Source of the DNA: Halovenus salina
GTDB taxonomy: Archaea; Halobacteriota; Halobacteria; Halobacteriales; Haloarculaceae
Reading direction: 5' to 3'
NCBI RefSeq assembly: GCF_026410925.1
Contig: NZ_CP112972.1
Location: 2,046,001 to 2,110,000 of the forward strand
DNA: 64,000 bases
The notes beneath the pieces were generated by a model. It saw nothing but the letters and a program-made list of their open reading frames with translations. It ran no database searches and was not told where the DNA came from. Positions 1 to 7,617 of this stretch are shown here, piece by piece. The position numbers and the translations under genes were made by a program. Each line of letters starts with the position of its first letter. The stretch's first letter is position 1.

Positions 1-401
1 AGTTCGCGGGCGTGTTCGGCGGCCTCGTCGTAGTCGACGCCGTGGAGGATCACCTCCGCGCCGTAATCTTCCGTCGCCTGTATCTTCGAAATTGGCGCAC
101 CTTCGGGCATCACCACCTTGGAGTCGACGCCCATGCGGGTGGCCGCGAGCGCCACACCCTGCGCGTGATTGCCTGCACTTGCAGTCACGACCCCTGGGTC
201 ACGATCCGCTTCGGGGAGTGTCGCAATCCTGTTTGTCGCCCCGCGTATTTTGAACGAGCCGGTCCGCTGGAGCATCTCCTGTTTCAGGTGGACATCTGCA
301 CCTGTTATATCCGAGAACGTATTCGAGTAGACGAGCGGCGTCTCACGGGACGTTTCGGCGACCCGGTCCTGTGCCGCGAGAACGTCAGCTAACTCAAGCA
401 T
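1..401 (-). CDS. ilvA: Threonine ammonia-lyase (threonine dehydratase), N-terminal part
   Basis: PLP-dependent deamination of threonine to 2-oxobutanoate, the first step to isoleucine; cytosolic. Only the first about 133 residues lie in the window; the rest is beyond the left edge. The translation from the ATG at 399-401 begins MLELADVLAAQDRV and contains GSFKIRGA, the fold-type II PLP motif, with the Schiff-base lysine at about residue 51. This is followed by the TASAGNHAQGVA phosphate-binding loop and VVMPEGAPISKI, all typical of IlvA. A TATA-like CTTAAAA (complement TTTTAAG) lies at 508-514, rather far upstream. A catabolic serine/threonine dehydratase of the same fold cannot be excluded without the C-terminal ACT region. 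Confidence 0.85.
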   Translation of the reverse strand, partial: MLELADVLAAQDRVAETSRETPLVYSNTFSDITGADVHLKQEMLQRTGSFKIRGATNRIATLPEADRDPGVVTASAGNHAQGVALAATRMGVDSKVVMPEGAPISKIQATEDYGAEVILHGVDYDEAAEHARE

Positions 402-790
402 GTTCTGCCCGTTTGCGTGGGTGCGTGTTAGTGATGTCGGGACCGGAAAGAAAGCGGAACGTGTGACATGCAGTCGCGACTGCGTGCGTAGGGTTGCCCT
501 CGGGGTACTTAAAACATCGTGCCGGTATCAAAATCGAAAACCGCTTGACTGCAAGCTAATATGCCGTCTGTCTGACGGTGAGACGACGCCCGTCTGTCTT
601 ATAAATAGGTGGCGATAATTCGTGCTTCGTTTCGGTTGTTGATCCGGTGTCGCCGGATTAATTCTATATCGCGACATATGATTTACAAACATTTGCCAAG
701 GCGTCCCTGGCCTGGAGTCGTTGTCAATAGTCGGTAACACGAGGTATGGATTGTCGCTACACTCTTGAGGGCGTAGCCGCACGCACAAGT
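402..790. other. Gene-poor intergenic region upstream of ilvA
   Basis: About 390 bases with no convincing gene. Open frames here lack haloarchaeal acidic composition and family motifs. The sequence is more AT-rich than the surrounding genes and contains a TATA-like CTTAAAA at 508-514 that could serve ilvA on the minus strand. Confidence 0.5.
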
Positions 791-998
791 ATGGATTCCG
801 GGGTATCAGAACACGTCGACTTTGTGTCCGGCCAATGGGGTTCTCACAGAACTTGGGGGCACGTCGATCAGAAAACCCGAAATCGCTGACTGAACCGACA
901 CGGCACGCTCGACAGTTAGCCGCGTGATACGGGAGTTGACCGAGGCAGCCCTTGTCGAACGCGGCGACGGCAAGTACGTCACGGCGACGTTGGGATAG
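791..998 (+). pseudogene. Decayed winged-helix transcriptional regulator (FilR1-family-like N-terminus)
   Basis: The ATG at 791 opens MDSGVSEHVDFVSG, which resembles the start of haloarchaeal winged-helix/FilR1 regulators, but this frame stops at 887-889. In another frame, 870-998 reads RKPEIAD, an in-frame TGA at 891-893, then TDTARSTVSRVIRELTEA and ALVERGDGKYVTATLG, ending at TAG 996-998. That is a clear recognition helix and wing (compare RVTLSRILGDLEERGFIEP in the intact regulator downstream). The linker is deleted and shifted, and the C-terminal sensor domain is missing. I infer a degenerate paralogue of the intact gene at 1758. Confidence 0.6.
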
Positions 999-1728
999 TT
1001 TGCCGCTTTAGATCAGGGCTGTGACCCTCTCTTTCTCATCGTGTTTCTTGTGGATCGTTGCTGCCATAGTTTCACTTATCTCCCGTAGCAGACTCTGAAA
1101 CGGGCGGTTCGCTAAACCGGTCTGAACATTACCGCAACGACCATACCCAGTGGGCGACGTACACCTATCCGCGATTGCCGTCGATAGCTGACTTCCTCAT
1201 CCCGGCGTTCGGGGTTTGCGACGGTCTTGAGCCGCCGCGTCTCCGATGGCGTGGTGTCTGTCCACGGCCCTGAACACATGTCAGATGGTACCAGATGTTA
1301 TACTATGGGGGTCGCTCGCCGACATATCACTGCTGCCATCTGCTCTGTCATCGCCGCCTCCCAAACTGTCGCCGCCGATGCAGCCAGCGGTCTACCCGAT
1401 GACCGACGCGTGTGTCCTATGTTGCTGCTTGCAGCCTGTCCCATGGCTGCGGTGATTGACTCACAGACCCCTGCCTGAGTAGCTCGCTTATGATGTGAGT
1501 AAGCGTCCCCTCTTCACTGGCCTGTCCGTTCACTTTTGCCACTATTTATATGATATAGTAGTAAATGATATACAGAAATCCTGGTCAACGTTGCGTGGTG
1601 GTCGTCAAAACCGTGCCAGTCCTTCCGTGAGGAGCTACTTAATACCGCGACCACTCGCATCCACCTTCGGAGAATTATCAAATCGGCCATCTCCGCCTGC
1701 GCCCTGGCAATCTCAGATTGGAAAGTGT
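999..1728. other. Gene-poor region between the pseudogene and the iron locus
   Basis: About 730 bases with no supportable gene. Frames at 1227-1478 and 1246-1455 are cysteine/proline-rich, lack family motifs and do not look haloarchaeal. The stretch 1545-1580 is markedly AT-rich. A TATA-like CTTAATA lies near 1636. Given the neighbouring pseudogene this may be decayed accessory DNA, but I recognise no transposase. Confidence 0.4.
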
Positions 1729-1744
1729 TTTAGGCTGCCCTAAA
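1729..1744 (+). promoter_or_regulatory. Iron-box-like palindrome (DtxR/IdeR type) upstream of the FilR1 regulator
   Basis: TTTAGG-CTGC-CCTAAA is a 6+6 bp perfect inverted repeat with a 4 bp centre, ending 13 bp before the ATG at 1758. It resembles the DtxR/IdeR iron-box core TTAGG...CCTAA. A second copy precedes the ABC transporter at 2706-2725. Its position next to the start suggests repression by a metal-loaded DtxR-family protein (SirR/Idr in haloarchaea). Confidence 0.65.
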
Positions 1745-1757
1745 CAACGGGCAGAGG

Positions 1758-2624
1758 ATGATGGCCGAGTGCTTAAGCGAGAAGTCGGCGGACGGGGAGA
1801 CCGACGGGCTGGCTGCCAGTGCAGTCGAAGCCGTGGCATTCCTCGCTCGTTCGGAGCACCGCCTTCAGGTGCTCGATCTATTGGCTGACAGCAGTTGCTC
1901 TCGCGGGGAGTTACGCGGGCAAACGGATGCAACGCGGGTAACGCTGAGCCGCATCCTCGGGGATCTTGAAGAGCGAGGGTTCATCGAGCCACGCAACGGC
2001 AATCACGAGTACGAACTGTCCAGCTTCGGTGAACTCGTCCACCGAGACTTCGTTCGACTACTGGACACAGTGTCGGTCGGACAGACCTATCCGGACCTGG
2101 TCTCGCGACTCCCGACCGACTGGTTCGACTTCGACACCCAGTGCCTCGTTGACAGCGAACACGTTCATCGGAACAGTGCGGACCCACTCGCGGCCGCCCG
2201 TGTCATCGCGAACGCCATCAGAGATGGCTCCTCGTGTAAGTCGCTCGTCGGAACGTTCACTTCGCTTCCGATGCACGCATACGAGGAGGATGTCCGCACC
2301 GGAGGTGATACTGATGTACGTGTCGTCTTCGATTCGAACGTGACTGAAACGATGCTCGAGGATCCGTCGCTCCGAACAAAGTGGCAGAAGATCGAACGCG
2401 CAACAGAGTCAACGGTCTACTACAGCCACGGCGAACGAGTCCCTTGTACTATCGACCTAATCGACGGCGAAACCGTGTTTCTTACTGTCGACCGCGACGA
2501 GGAGGCTGGGTTCGATATTATCTCGTGTTCGCATCCGGATGTGGTCGCGTGGGCTGCCCGAGTAATCAGCGAGTACCGCAATCAAGCGGTGCCGCTCAGT
2601 CAACAGGTCAGCAACGCAACGTAG
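1758..2624 (+). CDS. Winged-helix transcriptional regulator with FilR1-type C-terminal domain
   Basis: A 288-residue haloarchaeal regulator. Residues about 25-95 form a winged helix (AFLARSEHRLQVLDLLAD, then RVTLSRILGDLEERGFIEP as recognition helix and wing). Residues about 120-280 match the FilR1/DUF1724-like domain common in Halobacteria, ligand unknown. The start is MMAECL at 1758; the second Met is possible. The gene lies just upstream of, and on the same strand as, the siderophore ABC operon, and both have an iron box. I infer a role in iron homeostasis or local control of the transporter. No DNA target is visible beyond the shared palindrome. Confidence 0.8.
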   Translation: MMAECLSEKSADGETDGLAASAVEAVAFLARSEHRLQVLDLLADSSCSRGELRGQTDATRVTLSRILGDLEERGFIEPRNGNHEYELSSFGELVHRDFVRLLDTVSVGQTYPDLVSRLPTDWFDFDTQCLVDSEHVHRNSADPLAAARVIANAIRDGSSCKSLVGTFTSLPMHAYEEDVRTGGDTDVRVVFDSNVTETMLEDPSLRTKWQKIERATESTVYYSHGERVPCTIDLIDGETVFLTVDRDEEAGFDIISCSHPDVVAWAARVISEYRNQAVPLSQQVSNAT

Positions 2625-2705
2625 CGGGGAGCGCTACCATCGTGTGTAACACACCGTGAACATTGTTCGTACCGTGTCAACTCGAACAGTGAGAATCACT
2701 AAATT

Positions 2706-2725
2706 GATTTAGGCCTGCCTAAATC
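2706..2725 (+). promoter_or_regulatory. Iron-box palindrome (DtxR/IdeR type) overlapping the siderophore operon start
   Basis: GATTTAGGC-CT-GCCTAAATC is a perfect 9+9 bp palindrome ending 2 bp before the ATG at 2728. It contains the same TTTAGG-N4-CCTAAA core as the site at 1729-1744. A regulator bound here would sit across the transcription start and start codon, consistent with iron-dependent repression of the transporter. Confidence 0.75.
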
Positions 2726-2727
2726 AT

Positions 2728-3912
2728 ATGGTACGTAGACGCCAGGTACTCGCAGGTAGCGCAGGTCTCCTCGCAACAACACTCGCCGGCTGCACGAACA
2801 ACAGCGACAGCGAAGACAGTACCAAGACGGGGGAATCAGACACCCCGGCCGCGACGGAAACTGAGGAGACAAATGCGAATCCGACGCCGTATACCGTCGA
2901 AATGGAACCAAACGACCCCTATACGTTTGAAACGATTCCGGAGACCTACGGTGTCGGAACTAGCCCCTTCATGGATATGGGTATGGCACTCGGAATTCAT
3001 CCGACATCGACCACCGGCCTCGAACGGGCTCCACTGAAGTTTTACGACCTCCTCGAGCTTGGGTTCGACGAGAGCAAGATTACCAAACTCGCCAGCGACG
3101 CCGAGTCTGGCTACGACAAAGAGAATTTCTATGCCGCAGACGCCGATATCTGGCTCATCTCGCGAAAAACCATCGGCCGGTACGTGAACTGGGAGAGCTC
3201 CGACTTTGAGGACGTCGAGTCCCAGACTGGTCCGTTCCTTGGCACCACCCTCCGATTTGCACCGCAGTCTGCCGTTAAGGAGGAATCGAACCCATACACG
3301 ATGTACGAGGCCTTCGAGAAGGTCGCAGAGATGTTCCAGCGCCAACAGCAGTTCCAGGCGTGGCAATCGCTACACGACGACCTCATGAACACTATCGAGG
3401 AAGGGCTCCCGCCGGAGGACGAACGCCCCACGGTCGCCGCCATCTGGCGCGGTGTCAGACCGGACACCGGGCGGTTCCGCATTGCGCCCCTCCACTGGCT
3501 TGGCAACAACACTAAGTCCTACTACCGGCTCGGTATGCGGGACGCCTTCGAGGGCCAGTATCCGGACGGTCCGGTCGGCTACGAGGAGCTTCTCCGTGTT
3601 GACCCCGACTACATTGGCGCTGTCGGCGCACTCACCTCTGCAACACACGAGGAGTTCGTCAACACCGTCATCGAGCCGTTTGAGAACAACGAGAGCGGCC
3701 AGCAACTCAGCGCCGTCCAGAACGGTAACGTCATCCGGAGTGGCGGGCAGTACATGGGGCCTATCGTCGACATGTTCTCGACTGAGGCTGTCGCGAAGCA
3801 GGTCTATCCCGACGAATTCGGCGGGTGGCCCGGTCCGGTCGGTGACCTTTCGGAAGACGAGCAGCTCTTCGACCGTCAACGTCTTCTGGACATCATTAGC
3901 GGAGATCTGTAG
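2728..3912 (+). CDS. Iron-siderophore ABC transporter substrate-binding lipoprotein
   Basis: A 394-residue secreted, membrane-anchored binding protein for an Fe3+/siderophore-type substrate. The N-terminus MVRRRQVLAGSAGLLA followed by LAGC is a Tat-type signal with lipobox; the mature protein would start at Cys22. A Ser/Thr/Asp/Glu-rich linker (residues about 23-50) precedes the globular domain, as usual in haloarchaeal lipoproteins. The assignment rests on the following FecCD-type permease and FecE-type ATPase and on the iron box at its start. The substrate identity is inferred; cobalamin or another metal chelate is the main alternative. It is followed 5 bp later by the permease. Confidence 0.85.
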   Translation: MVRRRQVLAGSAGLLATTLAGCTNNSDSEDSTKTGESDTPAATETEETNANPTPYTVEMEPNDPYTFETIPETYGVGTSPFMDMGMALGIHPTSTTGLERAPLKFYDLLELGFDESKITKLASDAESGYDKENFYAADADIWLISRKTIGRYVNWESSDFEDVESQTGPFLGTTLRFAPQSAVKEESNPYTMYEAFEKVAEMFQRQQQFQAWQSLHDDLMNTIEEGLPPEDERPTVAAIWRGVRPDTGRFRIAPLHWLGNNTKSYYRLGMRDAFEGQYPDGPVGYEELLRVDPDYIGAVGALTSATHEEFVNTVIEPFENNESGQQLSAVQNGNVIRSGGQYMGPIVDMFSTEAVAKQVYPDEFGGWPGPVGDLSEDEQLFDRQRLLDIISGDL

Positions 3913-3917
3913 TATCG

Positions 3918-5030
3918 ATGGCAACACTGCTCGACCGACTTGCGAACCGCCGAGCGGCGGCCAGCCGCTGGTACGCCGACTCGACGCTCGCGGGCGTCGT
4001 GCTCGGGAGCATCGCGGTGTTAGTCGGAGCGACACTCCTCCAGGTGAGCTTCGGCGCGTTCCCACTGACACTCGGCGAAGCCTGGGGAGCCGTCTTCGAC
4101 CCCGAAATCGTGTTCAGCATAGAGGCCTGGCAGTCGTTCTTGCTCGGCGCTGACGGTCCCGAATGGTTCACCCAACGGCAACACATTGTCTGGAACATCC
4201 GGCTGCCGCGCATTCTCGTCGGCGTGCTTGTCGGCGCAAACCTAGCGGTCTCCGGCGCTATCTTCCAGATTATCACGCGGAACGAACTTGCCAGCCCATA
4301 CATTCTCGGCGTCAGTGATGGTTCCGGTCTCGTCGTCCTGGTCGTCCTGACAGCCTTCTCCGAGTTGCTCCCGTTCGTACCGATGCTGGCTGCGCTTGGC
4401 GGCGGCGCGGCGTTTCTCCTGGTGTACGTTATCGCGTGGAAAAACGGCACCAGCCCCGTTCGACTCGTGTTAGCAGGTGTTATCGTCAGCACAGTGTTCG
4501 GGTCGGTACAGCGTGCACTGTTTTTCTTCATCGACGACCTCAGTACGGTGATGTCGGCACAGGCGTGGCTCTCGGGGTCGCTTTTGAACACGGACTGGGG
4601 CGAGGTCCGCATCGCACTTCCGTTCACGGTGGTGGCGCTCGTGCTCGCGTTCGTGGTGACCAACGAACTGGACGTGCTTGCGCTCGGCGAGGAGACTGCT
4701 GACTCTCTCGGCATGCCCGTCGAGAAGATGCGGTTCGCAGTCGCGGGTATCGCTGTGTTGTCGACAGCGGCCGCTATCGCTGTCGCAGGGCTCATCGGGT
4801 TCGTCGGGCTCATCGTCCCACACATGGTGCGAAACGTCGTTGGTGGGGACTCGCGACAGCTATTGCTCGGATGCCTGTTCCTCGGACCAGCGCTGCTAGT
4901 CGGTGCGGATGTCGGTGCTCGCCTCGCGCTTAGCCCGATTCAACTCCCCGTCGGTATCATCACGGGACTGGTCGGCGGCCCGTACTTCCTCTATCTGATG
5001 CGAAAGACAGAAAATTTGGGTGAGGTCTGA
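3918..5030 (+). CDS. Iron-siderophore ABC transporter permease, FecCD family
   Basis: A 370-residue integral membrane permease of the FecCD/BtuC family, about ten membrane segments. Family hallmarks are IRLPRILVGVLVGANLAVSG near residue 95, ELASPYILGVSDGSGL near 128, and GLIGFVGLIVPHMVR near 295 (the coupling region that contacts the ATPase). It forms the membrane channel with the upstream lipoprotein and downstream ATPase. The stop TGA at 5028-5030 shares a base with the ATG of the ATPase gene (TGATG), implying translational coupling. The start 5 bp after the lipoprotein stop keeps the operon compact. Confidence 0.9.
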   Translation: MATLLDRLANRRAAASRWYADSTLAGVVLGSIAVLVGATLLQVSFGAFPLTLGEAWGAVFDPEIVFSIEAWQSFLLGADGPEWFTQRQHIVWNIRLPRILVGVLVGANLAVSGAIFQIITRNELASPYILGVSDGSGLVVLVVLTAFSELLPFVPMLAALGGGAAFLLVYVIAWKNGTSPVRLVLAGVIVSTVFGSVQRALFFFIDDLSTVMSAQAWLSGSLLNTDWGEVRIALPFTVVALVLAFVVTNELDVLALGEETADSLGMPVEKMRFAVAGIAVLSTAAAIAVAGLIGFVGLIVPHMVRNVVGGDSRQLLLGCLFLGPALLVGADVGARLALSPIQLPVGIITGLVGGPYFLYLMRKTENLGEV

Positions 5031-5908
5031 TGCAGAGGAATGAACTGTCACGTGAGCGCAGCCACGACTCGTCAGGTACGGCGGAGCGGGCATCGCAGAC
5101 AGCACTCGATGTAGACGAACTCGTCGTCGGCTATCCACGTGCCGACGAACCGGTTATTGACGGGCAAACCCTCGCGGTCCCCGAGGGAGAGGTGACGGCG
5201 CTTATTGGTCCGAACGGCAGCGGGAAGTCGACGCTGCTGAAGGGGCTTTCGAACCGGCTGGAACCTGACGGCGGGCGCGTACTGCTGGACGGTCGGCGCG
5301 TCGATTCGTTCGACTCGAAAGAACTCGCACGGAAACTCGGCCGCCTCTCACAGCAGAATACTGCGCCAGACAGCATCAGTGTCGAAGAACTCGTCGAGCG
5401 CGGTCGCTACCCCCATCAGGGGTTTTTCGAGTCCCAGACGGCAGACGATGAGGACGCCGTCGACGACGCCATTGCGATGGCCGGCGTCGAACACCTCCGC
5501 GACCGCAAGATCGGGACACTCAGCGGCGGACAGACCCAACTCGTCTGGATTGCGATGGCGCTTGCCCAAGACACTGATGTATTGTTGCTGGACGAGCCGA
5601 CAACGTTCCTCGACCCGCGCCACCAGCTGGAGGTGATGCGGGTTGTAGAGAGGCTCCGCGACGAAAGTGAGACGACGGTCGTGCTTGTCCTTCACGACAT
5701 CTCGCAGGCGGCACGCTACGCCGACAACGTGGTCGCACTCAACGAGGGCTCGATTCACGCCAGCGGTCCGCCCGAGGCAGTCGTGACGGCTGACCTTCTC
5801 GCAGACGTGTTCGGTATCGACTCGGAGGTCATCGAGACCGAACACGGTCCCGTGGTAATTCCGCTGGGTTCAATCGAAGATCCTGGCTGTGGGTCAAGCG
5901 GGAACTGA
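5030..5908 (+). CDS. Iron-siderophore ABC transporter ATP-binding protein, FecE type
   Basis: A 292-residue ATPase energising the upstream permease. Walker A GPNGSGKST lies at about residues 60-68, the Q-loop LSQQN near 107, the signature LSGGQ near 165, Walker B VLLLDEPT near 187 and the H-loop VLVLHD near 220. An N-terminal extension of about 25 residues precedes the domain, so an internal start is possible, but the TGATG overlap with the permease supports 5030. It is the last gene of the iron-regulated operon; 125 bp separate it from the next gene. Confidence 0.9.
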   Translation: MQRNELSRERSHDSSGTAERASQTALDVDELVVGYPRADEPVIDGQTLAVPEGEVTALIGPNGSGKSTLLKGLSNRLEPDGGRVLLDGRRVDSFDSKELARKLGRLSQQNTAPDSISVEELVERGRYPHQGFFESQTADDEDAVDDAIAMAGVEHLRDRKIGTLSGGQTQLVWIAMALAQDTDVLLLDEPTTFLDPRHQLEVMRVVERLRDESETTVVLVLHDISQAARYADNVVALNEGSIHASGPPEAVVTADLLADVFGIDSEVIETEHGPVVIPLGSIEDPGCGSSGN

Positions 5909-6005
5909 GGCACACGGGATCCGTTCGAAAGTAAGCTTTCTGACTGTGGCTCGAGTCACCACGAAACTCCTTCTGGAATGCTGGTCCGAGACGAGACACA
6001 ATGCT

Positions 6006-6023
6006 CTTGCCTGTCGGGGCAAG
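6006..6023 (+). promoter_or_regulatory. Hairpin just upstream of the arginine decarboxylase start
   Basis: CTTGCC-TGTCGG-GGCAAG is a perfect 6 bp stem with a 6 nt loop, ending 10 nt before the ATG at 6034. It would lie in the mRNA leader if transcription starts upstream. It could also be a terminator for the ABC operon, but no T tract follows. Confidence 0.3.
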
Positions 6024-6033
6024 CCCTTCGAGC

Positions 6034-6495
6034 ATGATTCGCATCGTCTGGGGGACCGGGACCGCCAGCACAGAGAAAGCCTCCTTCGACGAGGCGCTGG
6101 CGGCGGCGAACGTCCACCAGTACAACCTTCGTGAACTCTCATCGGTCATTCCCGTCTCTGTGCCCGTCGAGATGACCGGGACCGCACCGGAGTTGGGTCC
6201 AACCGGGGACGCCCTCGATGCGGTGGTCGCCCGCCAGACCAGCCCGCCAGACACCAGGGCTGTTGCGGGGCTTGCGTGGGCACGCAGCGACGACGGGTCC
6301 GGTGTCTTCTACGAGGCAGATGGGACTGACCCGGCGTCTGTCCGGGAGCGCCTCACCCGCGGTATCGAACACGGCTGTGCGCTACGTGACATCGACGCCG
6401 ATATCGAAACACACGTCGTCACCGCCGAGCCCGCCAGCCAGTACACGACGGCGGCGGTTCTCGCCGTCTACGGCGAGAGCGAACGACTCGTGTGA
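6034..6495 (+). CDS. pdaD: Pyruvoyl-dependent arginine decarboxylase
   Basis: Decarboxylates arginine to agmatine using a self-generated pyruvoyl group. In archaea agmatine is needed for agmatidine in tRNA-Ile2 and as a polyamine precursor. The 153-residue protein shows the family start IRIVWGTGTASTEKASFD, then YNLRELSSVIP, in which the expected autocleavage is between Ser36 and Ser37 (Ser37 becoming the pyruvoyl group). GTAPELGPTGD and a C-terminal ASQYTTAAVLAVYGES follow. I chose the ATG at 6034 because the 11 extra residues from 6001 lie outside the conserved fold and would read through a hairpin. It is convergent with the next gene (10 bp gap). Confidence 0.85.
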   Translation: MIRIVWGTGTASTEKASFDEALAAANVHQYNLRELSSVIPVSVPVEMTGTAPELGPTGDALDAVVARQTSPPDTRAVAGLAWARSDDGSGVFYEADGTDPASVRERLTRGIEHGCALRDIDADIETHVVTAEPASQYTTAAVLAVYGESERLV

Positions 6496-6505
6496 GAGCG
6501 GCCGC

Positions 6506-7330
6506 CTACGCGAGGACGCTCTGGACGTTCGCGACAAGTTCGCCGGGCGACAGAGACTTGAAGGAGCCGTCGGCCAATGTGAGCCGCTGGCGCGGTCGCC
6601 CGACACCGATGTTCTCGCTTTCTGTCGTGACGACGCCGACATCTTCGAGCTGCTGTTTCAGCTTTGAGACCGTTCCCTGGGTTGCAAGCGTCGTCGTCTC
6701 GGCCCACTCGACGACATCCCGCAACAGCAGGTCGTGTTTGGCCCCGATGAGTAGCCCGACAGTCACCGGTTCGAGTCTGCCGTCGGGCGCGCGGGTCCCG
6801 ACCGCGGCGTAGGCGCTGTCGAGGTCCTCGCTGACCTCTGGTCCCAGTTTGTGGTCGGCCAGTGCCAGCAGCCGCGAGTACGGCGGCGTGTCGATGGACT
6901 CGGGAATCCCCATCTCCCACTCGGTCTCGTATTTCTCCCACAGCCGACCCACAATCTCTTCGTCTTCAATTTCGGTCTGGACGGTCTCCTCACCCGATAG
7001 CGGAAGAACCGATATGGCTCGCTCTGGACTCACCAGTACGGTCGGCGTATCTCCTGTGTCGTCGGTACCTGCCCGTATCGATAGCTGACCGTCTGCGGCC
7101 AATTCGCTTGCTTTCGTAGCAACGAGAAAGTCACTCTCGAGCTGTTTGAGCGTCTCTCCGTCACAGAGCCACTCTACGGTCGTGTCGTTGTCGTCGCTTT
7201 CCTGTAGCGTCTTGATGACTGCAACGAGAAATGCACTGTTCGCGCTCTTACTACGCCACCGCTGTGCCGATGTGCCGACGATACACTCGGACACACAGTC
7301 CGAATACGTCTTCACCCCGATAGAATCCAT
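6506..7330 (-). CDS. TbsP-like transcriptional regulator (haloarchaeal DUF5821 type)
   Basis: A 274-residue haloarchaeal protein beginning MDSIGVKTYSDCVSECIV from the ATG at 7330; a GTG three codons upstream (7339) is possible. An N-terminal alpha/beta region of about 170 residues precedes a winged-helix segment (DLLLRDVVEWAETTTLATQG then TVSKLKQQLEDVGVV, about residues 205-245). Overall pattern and length match the family I know as TbsP, a regulator tied to glycolytic/gluconeogenic gene control in Haloferax. The name comes from memory of the family, not a search. The upstream AT-rich promoter region is shared with the divergent membrane-protein gene. Confidence 0.6.
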   Translation of the reverse strand: MDSIGVKTYSDCVSECIVGTSAQRWRSKSANSAFLVAVIKTLQESDDNDTTVEWLCDGETLKQLESDFLVATKASELAADGQLSIRAGTDDTGDTPTVLVSPERAISVLPLSGEETVQTEIEDEEIVGRLWEKYETEWEMGIPESIDTPPYSRLLALADHKLGPEVSEDLDSAYAAVGTRAPDGRLEPVTVGLLIGAKHDLLLRDVVEWAETTTLATQGTVSKLKQQLEDVGVVTTESENIGVGRPRQRLTLADGSFKSLSPGELVANVQSVLA

Positions 7331-7617
7331 ATCTATCACTGACAGATTTAATCGAATAAATGTGACGATGTATAGGACACATATTGTTCAATATCTCTTT
7401 GTACAACCGCGCTTTATTGAATGTATGTTTGATTTATTTTCCTTATTTTGTAATTGTATCCTCAATGTGATATTTTTACCGACGGAAGCCGGGGGATAGT
7501 TGACTGTCTCTCTCACCCCCGAGACGGCGGATTCCCGTGCAGTCCTCTACGGACCTCGCTCTCAGAGGAAGAAACACGCCTCGTACTTATATACAAACAG
7601 GCGGCAAATCCTCGTAC
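7331..7617. promoter_or_regulatory. AT-rich divergent promoter region (TbsP-like gene / DUF6159 gene)
   Basis: Between the divergent genes, 7340-7485 is strikingly AT-rich. A 14 bp palindrome ATATTG-TT-CAATAT spans 7381-7394. CTTATATA at 7586-7593 lies 25 bp before the ATG at 7618, a good TATA box for a leaderless transcript of the membrane-protein gene. On the minus strand, ATTTATTC near 7355-7362 could serve the regulator gene. The palindrome is a candidate operator for autoregulation. Confidence 0.45.

Noticed and set aside
528-788. 86-codon minus-strand frame upstream of ilvA
   Set aside because: Basic, unlike haloarchaeal proteins, no motif, and it overlaps probable promoter sequence.
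1227-1478. 83-codon plus-strand frame in the gene-poor pocket
   Set aside because: No motif, atypical composition, and an alternative overlapping frame is equally long; treated as non-coding.
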